Positions 18,047 to 24,574 of a stretch of DNA of 64,000 bases are shown here, one piece after another. Both the position numbers and the translations under genes were made by a program. The notes below the pieces were generated by a model, which was not told the DNA's origin, searched no databases, and was given only the letters and a program-made list of their open reading frames with translations. The stretch comes from Enterobacter mori. Its GTDB lineage: Bacteria > Pseudomonadota > Gammaproteobacteria > Enterobacterales > Enterobacteriaceae. Where the stretch lies: assembly GCF_025244905.1 (NCBI RefSeq), contig NZ_CP104285.1, positions 62,001-126,000 of the forward strand, in the 5' to 3' direction. Within the stretch, counting starts at the first letter, position 1. Each line of letters opens with the position of its first letter.

Positions 18047-19045
18047 ATGAACTGGCAGCCTTTTCGTGGCGATGCACCGGAAAATATGACGATTTTCAGT
18101 GCATCCTTTCCCGACGTCAGCGATCGGTGGCCGATGAAAGACGATGCCGTCCGGGAGATCAATGCCATCGATCGAGGACTGAAAGCCGATCCGGCGCTCC
18201 GCCCTCCTTTTGTTGAATGGGAAGAGGGCGGCCAGGCGGTGCTTGTCCCGCAGAACCGCTATTCCGAACAAGCCTTTCGCAACCGTCCGGCGCTCACCGC
18301 GTGGCGAACCCGGCTGGTCCCTTCTGCGCTGGCGCTGTTTGTGGTGCAAAATCCGCTGGAAGAGCGTCTTCCCGAAGGGACGAAAATGGACAGCGACAGT
18401 CGCCAGTGGTTTATCCACGCCAATGACGCCATCGGCGTGCGCTCCCGCGCCCGCGTGCTGGCCGCGCTGGTGGAGAAGTACATTCACAACGAAAGTGAAA
18501 ATAACTGGGTCAGCCTGGCGAGCGGGGCCGCCATCCCGGTGCTGGAGGCGCTACGCAATGCCAAACTTGATGGTCAGCAGGTCTATCTCACGCTGGTGGA
18601 TAAAGATGCCGTCGCCCTGAGCTGGGCCGAAACCATGGCGGCGCAGGAAGGCATCGTGGTGGGCGAACAGCTAACCCTGCTCAGGCGCGACCTGCTCCAT
18701 ACGCTGGTGCGTAACGAGGACTTACTGCTGGAGCTGGGCGAGCATCAGGCCGAACTGGTCGACGCGCTGGGGATTTTCGAATACTTCAACGATACCGATG
18801 CGGCGGTTTTTCTCCAGCGCGCGCTGCGATTGGTCAAGCCCGGCGGCGCGGTGATTGTGTCGAACATGCTCATCAGCAGCCCGCAAATTGACTTTGTGCT
18901 GCGCGGGATCGGCTGGGAGGATATTTACCCGAGATCGTTACAGCAGCTGCAGGATATCCACCTCGCGGCGGGCGTGCCGGTGGAAAACGTCACCGTGGTC
19001 GTACCGAAGGATGGGGTATATGCGGTAATGGAGATTAAAGCGTAG
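18047..19045 (+). CDS. Putative SAM-dependent methyltransferase-like protein
   Basis: A 332-residue cytosolic protein of uncertain function. Residues about 150-300 have a Rossmann-like methyltransferase pattern: NNWVSLASGAAIPVLEALRNA (motif I-like), VYLTLVDKDAVALSWAE (acidic strand 2), ELVDALGIFEYFNDTDAAVFLQRALRLVKPGGAVIVSNML (motif II/post II). Motif I is S-G-A-A in place of the usual G-x-G, so SAM binding should be treated as probable but not proven. The N-terminal 140 residues match nothing I recognise. ACGGAGG precedes the start. It has no obvious operon partner; a repeat follows it. Confidence 0.7.
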   Translation: MNWQPFRGDAPENMTIFSASFPDVSDRWPMKDDAVREINAIDRGLKADPALRPPFVEWEEGGQAVLVPQNRYSEQAFRNRPALTAWRTRLVPSALALFVVQNPLEERLPEGTKMDSDSRQWFIHANDAIGVRSRARVLAALVEKYIHNESENNWVSLASGAAIPVLEALRNAKLDGQQVYLTLVDKDAVALSWAETMAAQEGIVVGEQLTLLRRDLLHTLVRNEDLLLELGEHQAELVDALGIFEYFNDTDAAVFLQRALRLVKPGGAVIVSNMLISSPQIDFVLRGIGWEDIYPRSLQQLQDIHLAAGVPVENVTVVVPKDGVYAVMEIKA

Positions 19046-19055
19046 CACGGTAGGT

Positions 19056-19092
19056 CCCCTCTCCCTTGAGGGAGAGGGTTAGGGTGAGGGGG
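19056..19092. repeat. Short dispersed palindromic repeat, CCCCTCTCCC type
   Basis: CCCTCTCCCTTGAGGGAGAG is an imperfect palindrome followed by GGTTAGGGTGAGGGGG. This form is a common dispersed intergenic repeat in proteobacteria and is distinct from the REP units in this window. It lies between two genes. Confidence 0.65.
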
Positions 19093-19148
19093 AAACAAGG
19101 CGCACAGAGTTGCTTGAATGGATTTGGTTTTCCAATCATGATCCCCCC

Positions 19149-19619
19149 ATGAAAATAGAAACCGCACTCCCCTTACACTTCGAACGCCTGGTCGCCATCT
19201 GGGAATCCTCCGTCCGCGCTACCCACCACTTTTTACAGGAAAGCGATATTGCGGCGCTGCGCCCGTTATTGCTCAACGCCTACCTGCCAAACCTCACCGT
19301 CGTGATGGCCCAGGATGATGCAGGCGTTATTCACGGCTTTTTAGGTGTGGATGAAAACCGCATTGAAATGCTTTTTGTTGACGATGCGAGCCGGGGGAAG
19401 GGCGTTGGTAAACTGCTGCTGCAATACGCCATCGCAGACTTTGGCGCGAATGAAGTCGATGTGAATGAGCAGAACCCGCAGGGCGTCGCGTTTTATCGCC
19501 ATATGGGGTTTGAGCAGGTCGGACGTTCGGAAGTGGACGGACAGGGGAATCCGTTTCCGTTGTTGCATATGCGGTTGGGGGGCAGGTTTAATACCCTTGA
19601 CCTGCTCCCCATTGCTTAA
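19149..19619 (+). CDS. GNAT N-acetyltransferase, YjaB-like
   Basis: A 156-residue acetyltransferase starting at ATG 19149. It resembles E. coli YjaB: LVAIWESSVRATHHFL near the N-terminus, motif A MLFVDDASRGKGVGKLLLQYAI at about residues 75-96, and the end DVNEQNPQGVAFYRHMGFEQVGRSEVDGQGNPFPLLHMRL. The normal family end comes just after LLHMRLGG, but here about eleven extra residues (RFNTLDLLPIA) follow. The toxin-tail fragment downstream is in the same reading frame, separated only by TAA and two codons. This junction may be the left boundary of the selC-linked island. Confidence 0.82.
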   Translation: MKIETALPLHFERLVAIWESSVRATHHFLQESDIAALRPLLLNAYLPNLTVVMAQDDAGVIHGFLGVDENRIEMLFVDDASRGKGVGKLLLQYAIADFGANEVDVNEQNPQGVAFYRHMGFEQVGRSEVDGQGNPFPLLHMRLGGRFNTLDLLPIA

Positions 19620-19625
19620 CACACC

Positions 19626-19829
19626 ATGATGTTACCAAAATGGCCTGACGGTTCTGAATCTGTGGTTGATAGTTTTTATGAGATAAAAATTCCTGCAGGA
19701 TCGAAGGTCTATGTCGGAGAGGTGGGCTACCAGTCTGATATTTTCCCTGGAGGGACTGAGCAAGTCGTCATCCCTGCGCCCTGGAATATTCCAGGCGTAG
19801 AGACGGTTAATTTTTTGGGGGGGGAATGA
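19626..19829 (+). CDS. C-terminal fragment resembling a polymorphic (CDI/RHS/T6SS) toxin
   Basis: A 67-residue open frame with no upstream toxin body. The sequence IPAGSKVYVGEVGYQSDIFPG, then GTEQVVIPAPW and NIPGV, looks like the extreme C-terminus of secreted toxins of the ADP-ribosyl/NAD-glycohydrolase-like group, which often finish with a P-G-G-x-x-Q-V pattern. No catalytic core is present, so it is probably an inactive displaced tail. Its end, VNFLGGE, is encoded by a T6-G8 run, and its TGA overlaps the next gene's ATG (ATGA). The downstream partner looks like its immunity protein. Toxin assignment is from pattern memory and is tentative. Confidence 0.5.
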   Translation: MMLPKWPDGSESVVDSFYEIKIPAGSKVYVGEVGYQSDIFPGGTEQVVIPAPWNIPGVETVNFLGGE

Positions 19830-20113
19830 AATCAGATATACATATGTTACTTAATAAAATCATTGAATTACTTGTCTCTTGTGATGAGAGTGTTTGGTCA
19901 AAAAGACTTATTAATTATCGTGAGGACCTGGATTCTGATTATGACCAGACCGTGTTAGCCATCAGGTCTATTTTCGGAGGGGCTGGTTCCTTTAATGACT
20001 TAATATTGCAAAATAACGGCAAAATGCTGCGAGCTGAAAACAATACTCTTAACGAGTTATCAGATGAGCTATACAGCTTAATAAAAGCAGCGATCTCAGA
20101 GCGTAATATCTGA
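19826..20113 (+). CDS. Small DUF6966-like protein, putative immunity protein
   Basis: A 95-residue, mostly helical acidic protein starting at ATG 19826, which overlaps the previous stop by four bases. The run of eight G at 19817-19824 serves as its ribosome-binding site. The layout LLNKIIELLVSCDESVWSKRL, then a loop containing LAIRSIFGGAGSFNDLILQ, then a C-terminal helix, fits a family of short proteins (DUF6966-like) often found beside toxin tails. Tight coupling to a toxin-like C-terminus supports an immunity role. The direct target cannot be read from the sequence. Confidence 0.55.
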   Translation: MKSDIHMLLNKIIELLVSCDESVWSKRLINYREDLDSDYDQTVLAIRSIFGGAGSFNDLILQNNGKMLRAENNTLNELSDELYSLIKAAISERNI

Positions 20114-20189
20114 AAAGTTTTCGCTGAAAATTACTGTGGCAGGGCTGAATATCAGCCCAGTCCTGCTGCCCACCGGCAGTTGAACGGAG

Positions 20190-21233
20190 TTAATCGTCGC
20201 GCTTAGCCTGTTTATCCCATTTTACTAAGCCGATGATATCTTTCTCTCCTTCGGCTTCTTTCAGCAGGCGCTGCTTTTTTTCAAACTCAATGTATTCGGA
20301 GCACGCCTTTTCATCCGCCGCTTTCTTGCTGATTTTGCCTGCTCCTTCTAAAACGTCCCGATCGTTAAATTGCAGGAACTGATCGAGCTTGGTTTGCCAG
20401 TCTCGTAAAAATACTTGCTTGCGGCGTTTGGCCTGATCTTCGGCAAAATCGAGCCACATATTCACGACGCGATTAAGCTCGCCCACCTCATCCTGAGACA
20501 GATAATTTTTTGCGGTGGTGACATCGCCTTTACGGACTTCTTCGCCTTTATAGCTGGTCAGCCCCATATGCGGTTGAGTGGCGTCCGCACGTTGGTGAAT
20601 CAACTCAGCGGCGGTGAGGCCCGTGCAGGCAAAATGCAGTTTATTCTGGATGGTCTGGAAGAATTGCGTGGTTTCTTTGAGCGATGGCTGATAATCGGCG
20701 GCTAGCGCAAAAATCTCCCTCACGCGGAGATAAACCCGGCGTTCGCTGGCCCGTATATCGCGAATACGTTCCAGCATTTCATCGAAATAGTCAGGTACGG
20801 TGGACGATCCGACAGGCGGGTTTTTCAGCCGCTCGTCGTCCATAACGAAGCCTTTAACCAGGTATTCCTGTAGCGTTTGGGTGGCCCACTGGCGGAATTG
20901 TGTCCCTCGCGCTGAGCGGACGCGATAGCCGATGGCGAGAATCACGGGCAAGCTATAGTGAAGTGTGTTGCGATTGACCTTGCGCTGACCTTCTTGCTGA
21001 ACTTGTAAGTAAGCCTTACAAGTTACTTTTTGTTCAAGCTCACCCTCTTCGTAAATGGCTTTGATATGCTGAGTAATGGCTTGAGGAGTGACCTGATAAA
21101 GAGCCGCAATGGCTGCTTGCGACAGCCAGAGCGTTTCATGTTCAAAGCGACATGTGATGCGAACTGTTCCATCATCACTGGCGAACATAACAAATTCACC
21201 TGCCGGAGATTGGATTACATCTTTATCTGCCAT
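20190..21233 (-). CDS. rhuM: RhuM-family protein
   Basis: A 347-residue protein starting at ATG 21233 after GGGAGG. It has the RhuM family pattern: N-terminal GEFVMFASDDGTVRITCRFEHETLWLSQAAIAALYQV, then the central LHYSLPVILAIGYRVRSARGTQFRQWATQTLQEYLVKGFVMDDERLK, and a Lys/Asp-rich C-terminus. The central piece is shared with BRO-type antirepressor and DinD-like proteins, suggesting nucleic-acid binding. RhuM was named in Salmonella pathogenicity island 3, which also sits at selC. Its biochemical function is not established. It is full length with a good ribosome site. Confidence 0.85.
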   Translation of the reverse strand: MADKDVIQSPAGEFVMFASDDGTVRITCRFEHETLWLSQAAIAALYQVTPQAITQHIKAIYEEGELEQKVTCKAYLQVQQEGQRKVNRNTLHYSLPVILAIGYRVRSARGTQFRQWATQTLQEYLVKGFVMDDERLKNPPVGSSTVPDYFDEMLERIRDIRASERRVYLRVREIFALAADYQPSLKETTQFFQTIQNKLHFACTGLTAAELIHQRADATQPHMGLTSYKGEEVRKGDVTTAKNYLSQDEVGELNRVVNMWLDFAEDQAKRRKQVFLRDWQTKLDQFLQFNDRDVLEGAGKISKKAADEKACSEYIEFEKKQRLLKEAEGEKDIIGLVKWDKQAKRDD

Positions 21234-21292
21234 GTCGCCTCCCTTTTTCAAGTGATTAACCTTACCAGCGTGTAGTATGCCAGAAACAGCCG

Positions 21293-21634
21293 CTAAGCCA
21301 GGTGGTTTGTATTTGATTTTGCGAGGCGCTTTCCAGGATGCTGAATTTGAATCGCTGCGAGTGCATTCTCTATCTCAACGAGCTTTGCCTTCGTCCGCTT
21401 ATAATCATCCTGCAACCGCTGCTCCTGCTCGTTATACGCCACCAGAACGATGCACCCTTTCATCACCTTTACCGTGACCTGCTGCCCTGTATCAAACCCT
21501 GCCGCGCGAAGCCACTTGCCGGACAAAATGATATTGGGCGTGGATTTGTCGAAAACATTCGGGCGATATCCCACAATTAACGAACGCTCGGTTCCGGATT
21601 GGTCGGTGTCTGGGGTAGAATGCGAACCAGCCAT
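21293..21634 (-). CDS. symE: SymE-family toxin of a type I toxin-antitoxin pair
   Basis: A 113-residue protein starting at ATG 21634 with AAGGAG eight bases upstream. The core SLIVGYRPNVFDKSTPNIILSGKWLRAAGFDTGQQVTVKVMKGCIVLVA is the AbrB-like SymE domain; compare L-x-G-x-W-L-x-A-A-G-F in E. coli SymE. SymE is a translation-inhibiting, RNA- or DNA-condensing toxin that is normally SOS-induced and held down by the antisense RNA SymR. I see no clear LexA box upstream here. A structured RNA candidate overlaps its 5' end on the other strand. Confidence 0.85.
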   Translation of the reverse strand: MAGSHSTPDTDQSGTERSLIVGYRPNVFDKSTPNIILSGKWLRAAGFDTGQQVTVKVMKGCIVLVAYNEQEQRLQDDYKRTKAKLVEIENALAAIQIQHPGKRLAKSNTNHLA

Positions 21635-21702
21635 AATCAACTCCTTGATAGTTGGTGAGGTTAGACGCTCCGGTTGTGTTCCCGCACATCGGGGCGTTGC
21701 AA
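21625..21702 (+). ncRNA. symR: Probable SymR antisense RNA
   Basis: This strand is complementary to the symE start codon and leader. A possible -10 element, TAGAAT, lies at 21615-21620. The RNA would contain a hairpin with arms ACGCTCCG and CGGGGCGT (one G-U pair) around an inner TGTG/CACA stem. The loop segment GTGTTCCCGCACATC resembles the conserved hairpin of E. coli SymR. The ends are estimated from the known length of about 77 bases. No U-tract is present. Confidence 0.5.
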
Positions 21703-21714
21703 GTACAGGAGGTT

Positions 21715-21759
21715 TAGGTGGCCTCCTATATGTGCCAGAGTAGATGGATAGGTGGCCTC
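21715..21759. repeat. 11-base direct repeat before the YlcI/YnfO-like gene
   Basis: TAGGTGGCCTC occurs at 21715-21725 and again at 21749-21759, ending right at the start codon of the next gene. It may be a recombination scar or a control element; nothing more can be said. Confidence 0.4.
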
Positions 21760-21951
21760 ATGTCAATCATATCGCGCGAAAAAAAACCAAAAGGCGGCGG
21801 GCAGTCTCCGCAGTTTAAGATGCGAATTGATCCGGCATTGAAGGAGCAGTTAGATGCTGTGGCTGCTGAGGAAGGCGTGAGTCTCGCCAGCTGGTTTAAG
21901 GAGCTGGCGAGAGAGGCTTTGATCAAAAAAAATATTAAACCTAAGGGATAG
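21760..21951 (+). CDS. YlcI/YnfO-like small prophage protein (DUF3950 type)
   Basis: A 63-residue basic protein from ATG 21760. The sequence KPKGGGQSPQFKMRIDPALKE, then QLDAVAAEEGVSLASWFKELAREAL, has the ribbon-helix-helix pattern (strand FKMRIDPAL followed by two helices) of Arc/MetJ-type DNA-binding proteins. It closely resembles the YlcI/YnfO family found in lambdoid prophages of E. coli. It probably binds DNA as a dimer. There is no partner toxin in the same direction. Its last 11 bases overlap the 3' end of the convergent ASCH gene. Confidence 0.72.
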   Translation: MSIISREKKPKGGGQSPQFKMRIDPALKEQLDAVAAEEGVSLASWFKELAREALIKKNIKPKG

Positions 21952-22378
21952 AATTACCCTTTAATTTTGTTTTCAAAAAAACCAGCATGTTTGGGTCAAT
22001 ATACCTAAATGACTGTGGTGGAGTAAAATCTTTAAATAATATTTTCATTTCATCGAGAGTAATTGGTTGGATAACATTAACGTTCTTGATTTTTATACCA
22101 AAGGCTTTTTGGTTTTCGATATATTCGATCATTTCTTTTTTGGTTAAACATGATTTCATCAAAAGATTATCATCGAATGAATCTTTATCAATCCTTATTA
22201 TTGAGTCTATTTGAAAGAAGCCAATGATTTTCTTTTCTGGTGAAGATGAGTAAATGAATATGTAGGAGTTAGGCATAAAGTACTTGCCTATTTTCTTTCT
22301 GATTTCAATTGTTTTGTTTTGTGCTATAATTTCATGAGAATATCTTGGTTTAATGCTCATTAGAATAGGTTTCGACAT
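21941..22378 (-). CDS. ASCH/PUA-like domain protein in AT-rich island
   Basis: About 145 residues if translated from ATG 22378; a second start, Met7 at 22360, is possible. The opening PILMSIKPRYSHEIIAQNKTIEIRKKIGKYF matches the ASCH superfamily pattern (S-I-K-P-x-Y-x-x-x-I-x-x-x-x-K-T-x-E-x-R), followed by SYIFIYSSSPEKKIIGFF. ASCH domains have a PUA-related fold thought to bind RNA or modified nucleosides. It has very low GC, like the next two genes. Its start codon shares the tetramer CATG with the start of the divergent unknown gene. Neither start has a strong ribosome-binding site, so the true starts are uncertain. Confidence 0.68.
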   Translation of the reverse strand: MSKPILMSIKPRYSHEIIAQNKTIEIRKKIGKYFMPNSYIFIYSSSPEKKIIGFFQIDSIIRIDKDSFDDNLLMKSCLTKKEMIEYIENQKAFGIKIKNVNVIQPITLDEMKILFKDFTPPQSFRYIDPNMLVFLKTKLKGNSIP

Positions 22379-23495
22379 GGCTAAAAGCTTCGCTGTTTGG
22401 GTAGAAGATAAGATAGATAATAATGAAAAATTTTCAGTAAGTATAGATGAATTACATATCAATTTTTGGTGCACAAGGAACCCTTTAATTAATTGCATTG
22501 ATCTTGGTATTAAATTTTCATGTAAAGGGTATGAATTTAATGATAGCTCTTTGAATATATTTATTCCTTTCTCCATTCCTAAGGATAGAATTAAAGATTT
22601 AAGTGTTAATATGGAAGCGGATAAAGATCTAGTGTCAGCTATTTTTAATGACCATATTTCTGTTACTCGCAATGTGAAAACAAAACACGTAGTTTACAAC
22701 TTAGCTTCCAATCTTGACTCTCCTTTGGCATTAAATACCAGTTTAGATTTTAATGATCTTGATGGCAGATATGATGATCGGGTTAGCGTGGTCGTGAACC
22801 ATGAGTTCACTAAAATATCGTTTAAACTTTCCAAGTGCATTATCGATCGTACCTCTCTTGCACAGATTGGCGACAATGATGGACTAAAATATTATATACG
22901 CTTTCGTTTGGATGGCTTAACTGAGGAAGAAATTAATGTACTCATTCATAAAACTGAAAATTCTGATAAATATCTTAAGCCACTTAAAGACGAATTAGTG
23001 GTAATAGATTTCCGAGTTAATGAGCTTCGTGTTCTTCCAAAAGATGTAAGAATTAGTCTGGCTAATGCCTGTGCTTGTCCATTGAAGTATCATCTTTTTG
23101 TCATTCGTGATGAAACAGATGAATATCAATTATCTCATTCAGGGCAAAGTTATAAAAAATGCAGAATATTAGAAGGAGAAACGTGGCAAAAATATTTCGA
23201 AGGAAATACTTTCAAGAAAGAACAATCTTCAATGATATATCATTGGGAAAAAGATTGTAATAAATCGAATGCAACTACAAATAATGGCACAGGAACTTGT
23301 TCTAATACTACGGGTAATGATAGAAAAAACAATGGTCATAAAGTAACCGACTTTATTGCTGTAGCTAAGTTTAAGCAAACTGAATCCCCATTTTTGACTA
23401 TATGCATATACATCACATTGATAATTGCTATTAGCATTTTAAGTAATTTAATTTACGATTTTCTGAAGTGGCATTTCGAATGGTTTAAAAGTTGA
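22377..23495 (+). CDS. Unknown protein with C-terminal membrane anchor, AT-rich island
   Basis: A 372-residue protein I do not recognise. From ATG 22377, residues 1 to about 290 look soluble and strand-rich (LNIFIPFSIPKDRIKDLSVN near 60; VVVNHEFTKISFKLSK near 135). An Asn/Thr/Gly-rich linker follows at about 298-322 (SNATTNNGTGTCSNTTGN). One hydrophobic segment, FLTICIYITLIIAISILSNL, lies near residues 340-360, with a short basic and aromatic tail after it. The topology suggests a tail-anchored sensor or effector facing the cytosol. One line of its coding DNA (22381-22440) has 17 G/C in 60, far below the core genes. It sits between an ASCH gene and a GNAT gene. Confidence 0.6.
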   Translation: MAKSFAVWVEDKIDNNEKFSVSIDELHINFWCTRNPLINCIDLGIKFSCKGYEFNDSSLNIFIPFSIPKDRIKDLSVNMEADKDLVSAIFNDHISVTRNVKTKHVVYNLASNLDSPLALNTSLDFNDLDGRYDDRVSVVVNHEFTKISFKLSKCIIDRTSLAQIGDNDGLKYYIRFRLDGLTEEEINVLIHKTENSDKYLKPLKDELVVIDFRVNELRVLPKDVRISLANACACPLKYHLFVIRDETDEYQLSHSGQSYKKCRILEGETWQKYFEGNTFKKEQSSMIYHWEKDCNKSNATTNNGTGTCSNTTGNDRKNNGHKVTDFIAVAKFKQTESPFLTICIYITLIIAISILSNLIYDFLKWHFEWFKS

Positions 23496-23555
23496 GTAAA
23501 AATAATTTTTATCCTATAATAGTGCTATATTTATATTGATTTTAAGGAGGAGGGA

Positions 23556-24158
23556 ATGCATGTACTTAAAAGTTATGATAAAAAAGCTTTTGAGGATTTA
23601 AAGATAGATGTCCCTTCTTCAATAGGGAAGATAAATCTATTGATACTGGATAATTATTCTGATTTTCAAAATAGCCACGTAAAAAAGCTCTTTGAAAATG
23701 CCGATAATTATTATCCAAATTTTAATAATTGGTATAATCATAAATTAGTAAAGGACGTTGTTAAAGATAGTTCGGTGTGCTGTGATTACTTCAACAATCA
23801 TCTGTATTCGGATGAGGTGGGAGGTTTGTCAGATCTTAACTTTCCTACTGGGCGATTTGTTATTGCAGCTTCGGTGGATGAAAATTTGGCGGGTTTGTCT
23901 GTTTTAAAAAAACACCCCTCAGAATATAAAATATCTACTTTTTTTGTTGATGATAAGTATAGTGGGTTTGGATTAGGGACATTATTATTAAACTGCTCTC
24001 TTTCGGTACTACGGGATAAAGGTGTCAATATTACTGTCAGTGAAGGAGCTTTGGATAAAATGGTTCCATTTCTGACAAAAAATGGCTTTAAGGAATATAA
24101 ATCAATTGTTGGAGAATATTACAAGAATAAAAAAGAAACTCATTTTGTTAAGAAGTAG
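23556..24158 (+). CDS. GNAT-family acetyltransferase in AT-rich island
   Basis: A 200-residue protein with a very strong ribosome site, AAGGAGGAGG, just before ATG 23556. The C-terminal half is a GNAT domain: GRFVIAASVDENLAGLSVLKKH, motif A STFFVDDKYSGFGLGTLLLNCSL at about residues 127-150, and the end MVPFLTKNGFKEYKSIVGEYYK. The N-terminal 80 residues (NYYPNFNNWYNHKLVKD) resemble those of GNAT proteins that occur beside ASCH-domain proteins. It lies 60 bases after the unknown membrane-tailed gene in the same direction, so the two may be cotranscribed. Its substrate is unknown. It ends 33 bases before the 3' end of selC. Confidence 0.75.
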   Translation: MHVLKSYDKKAFEDLKIDVPSSIGKINLLILDNYSDFQNSHVKKLFENADNYYPNFNNWYNHKLVKDVVKDSSVCCDYFNNHLYSDEVGGLSDLNFPTGRFVIAASVDENLAGLSVLKKHPSEYKISTFFVDDKYSGFGLGTLLLNCSLSVLRDKGVNITVSEGALDKMVPFLTKNGFKEYKSIVGEYYKNKKETHFVKK

Positions 24159-24191
24159 AATTAAGGTTTTTACGATACTTAATCAAGAAGT

Positions 24192-24286
24192 TGGCGGAAG
24201 ATCACAGGAGTCGAACCTGCCCGGGAACGCTGGCGCCCCCAACTGGATTTGAAGTCCAGCCACCTCACCGGAGATGACGATCTTCC
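24192..24286 (-). tRNA. selC: tRNA-Sec (UCA anticodon)
   Basis: Read on the minus strand, this 95-base gene runs from GGAAGATCGTCATCTCCGG to GATCTTCCGCCA with encoded CCA. The anticodon loop, CTTCAAAT within GGACTTCAAATCC, holds UCA. The long variable arm and 8-base acceptor stem are those of selenocysteine tRNA. It reads UGA codons with SelB. Its 3' end faces the island on its left; selC is a well-known island integration site in enterobacteria. Confidence 0.97.
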
Positions 24287-24317
24287 GCGCCTGCATTGCT
24301 ACATGGAGGCGGGGCGC

Positions 24318-24323
24318 ATTATA
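24318..24323 (-). promoter_or_regulatory. selC promoter -10 element
   Basis: On the minus strand TATAAT is followed by the GC-rich GCGCCCCGC, the discriminator typical of stable-RNA genes under stringent control. The selC 5' end lies about 32 bases downstream. No good -35 match is visible. The rest of the selC-yicJ interval (24324-24574) shows no gene. Confidence 0.6.
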
Positions 24324-24574
24324 GCTACTTTCAGGCATTTACCACATACCCCACACCACTTTTTTCACCTCTCTTTTGACCTTAACCCCCCTGTTTCAGC
24401 TAATTCTTAAGAAAATCCTCAGGTTAGCATTTCGTGCTGCCCAACATTTACCGCGATCACAAAAAACAAGAAACGTAATCTCTTAACCAGAAAACGCAAT
24501 ACCCGCTCCTGAAACAATGGTTTAAAAAACGGTAACCGGTCTCAGCGCCCCCTACAGCGTGAAGGATAAAAAAG

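Noticed and set aside
21635..21760. LexA box upstream of symE
   Set aside because: No CTG-N10-CAG palindrome is visible near the symE start.
22379..22672. Upstream extension of the ASCH gene to 22672
   Set aside because: It would lie fully over the divergent unknown gene, and the added 98 residues show no ASCH similarity; the domain begins at about 22378.
19620..24191. Integrase or duplicated selC end marking island borders
   Set aside because: I looked for a recombinase gene and for a second copy of the tRNA 3' end and found neither, so exact island borders are not claimed.
24324..24574. CRP site or further gene between selC and yicJ
   Set aside because: Only a half-site-like GATCACA was seen, and no frame with a ribosome site was found, so nothing is claimed.
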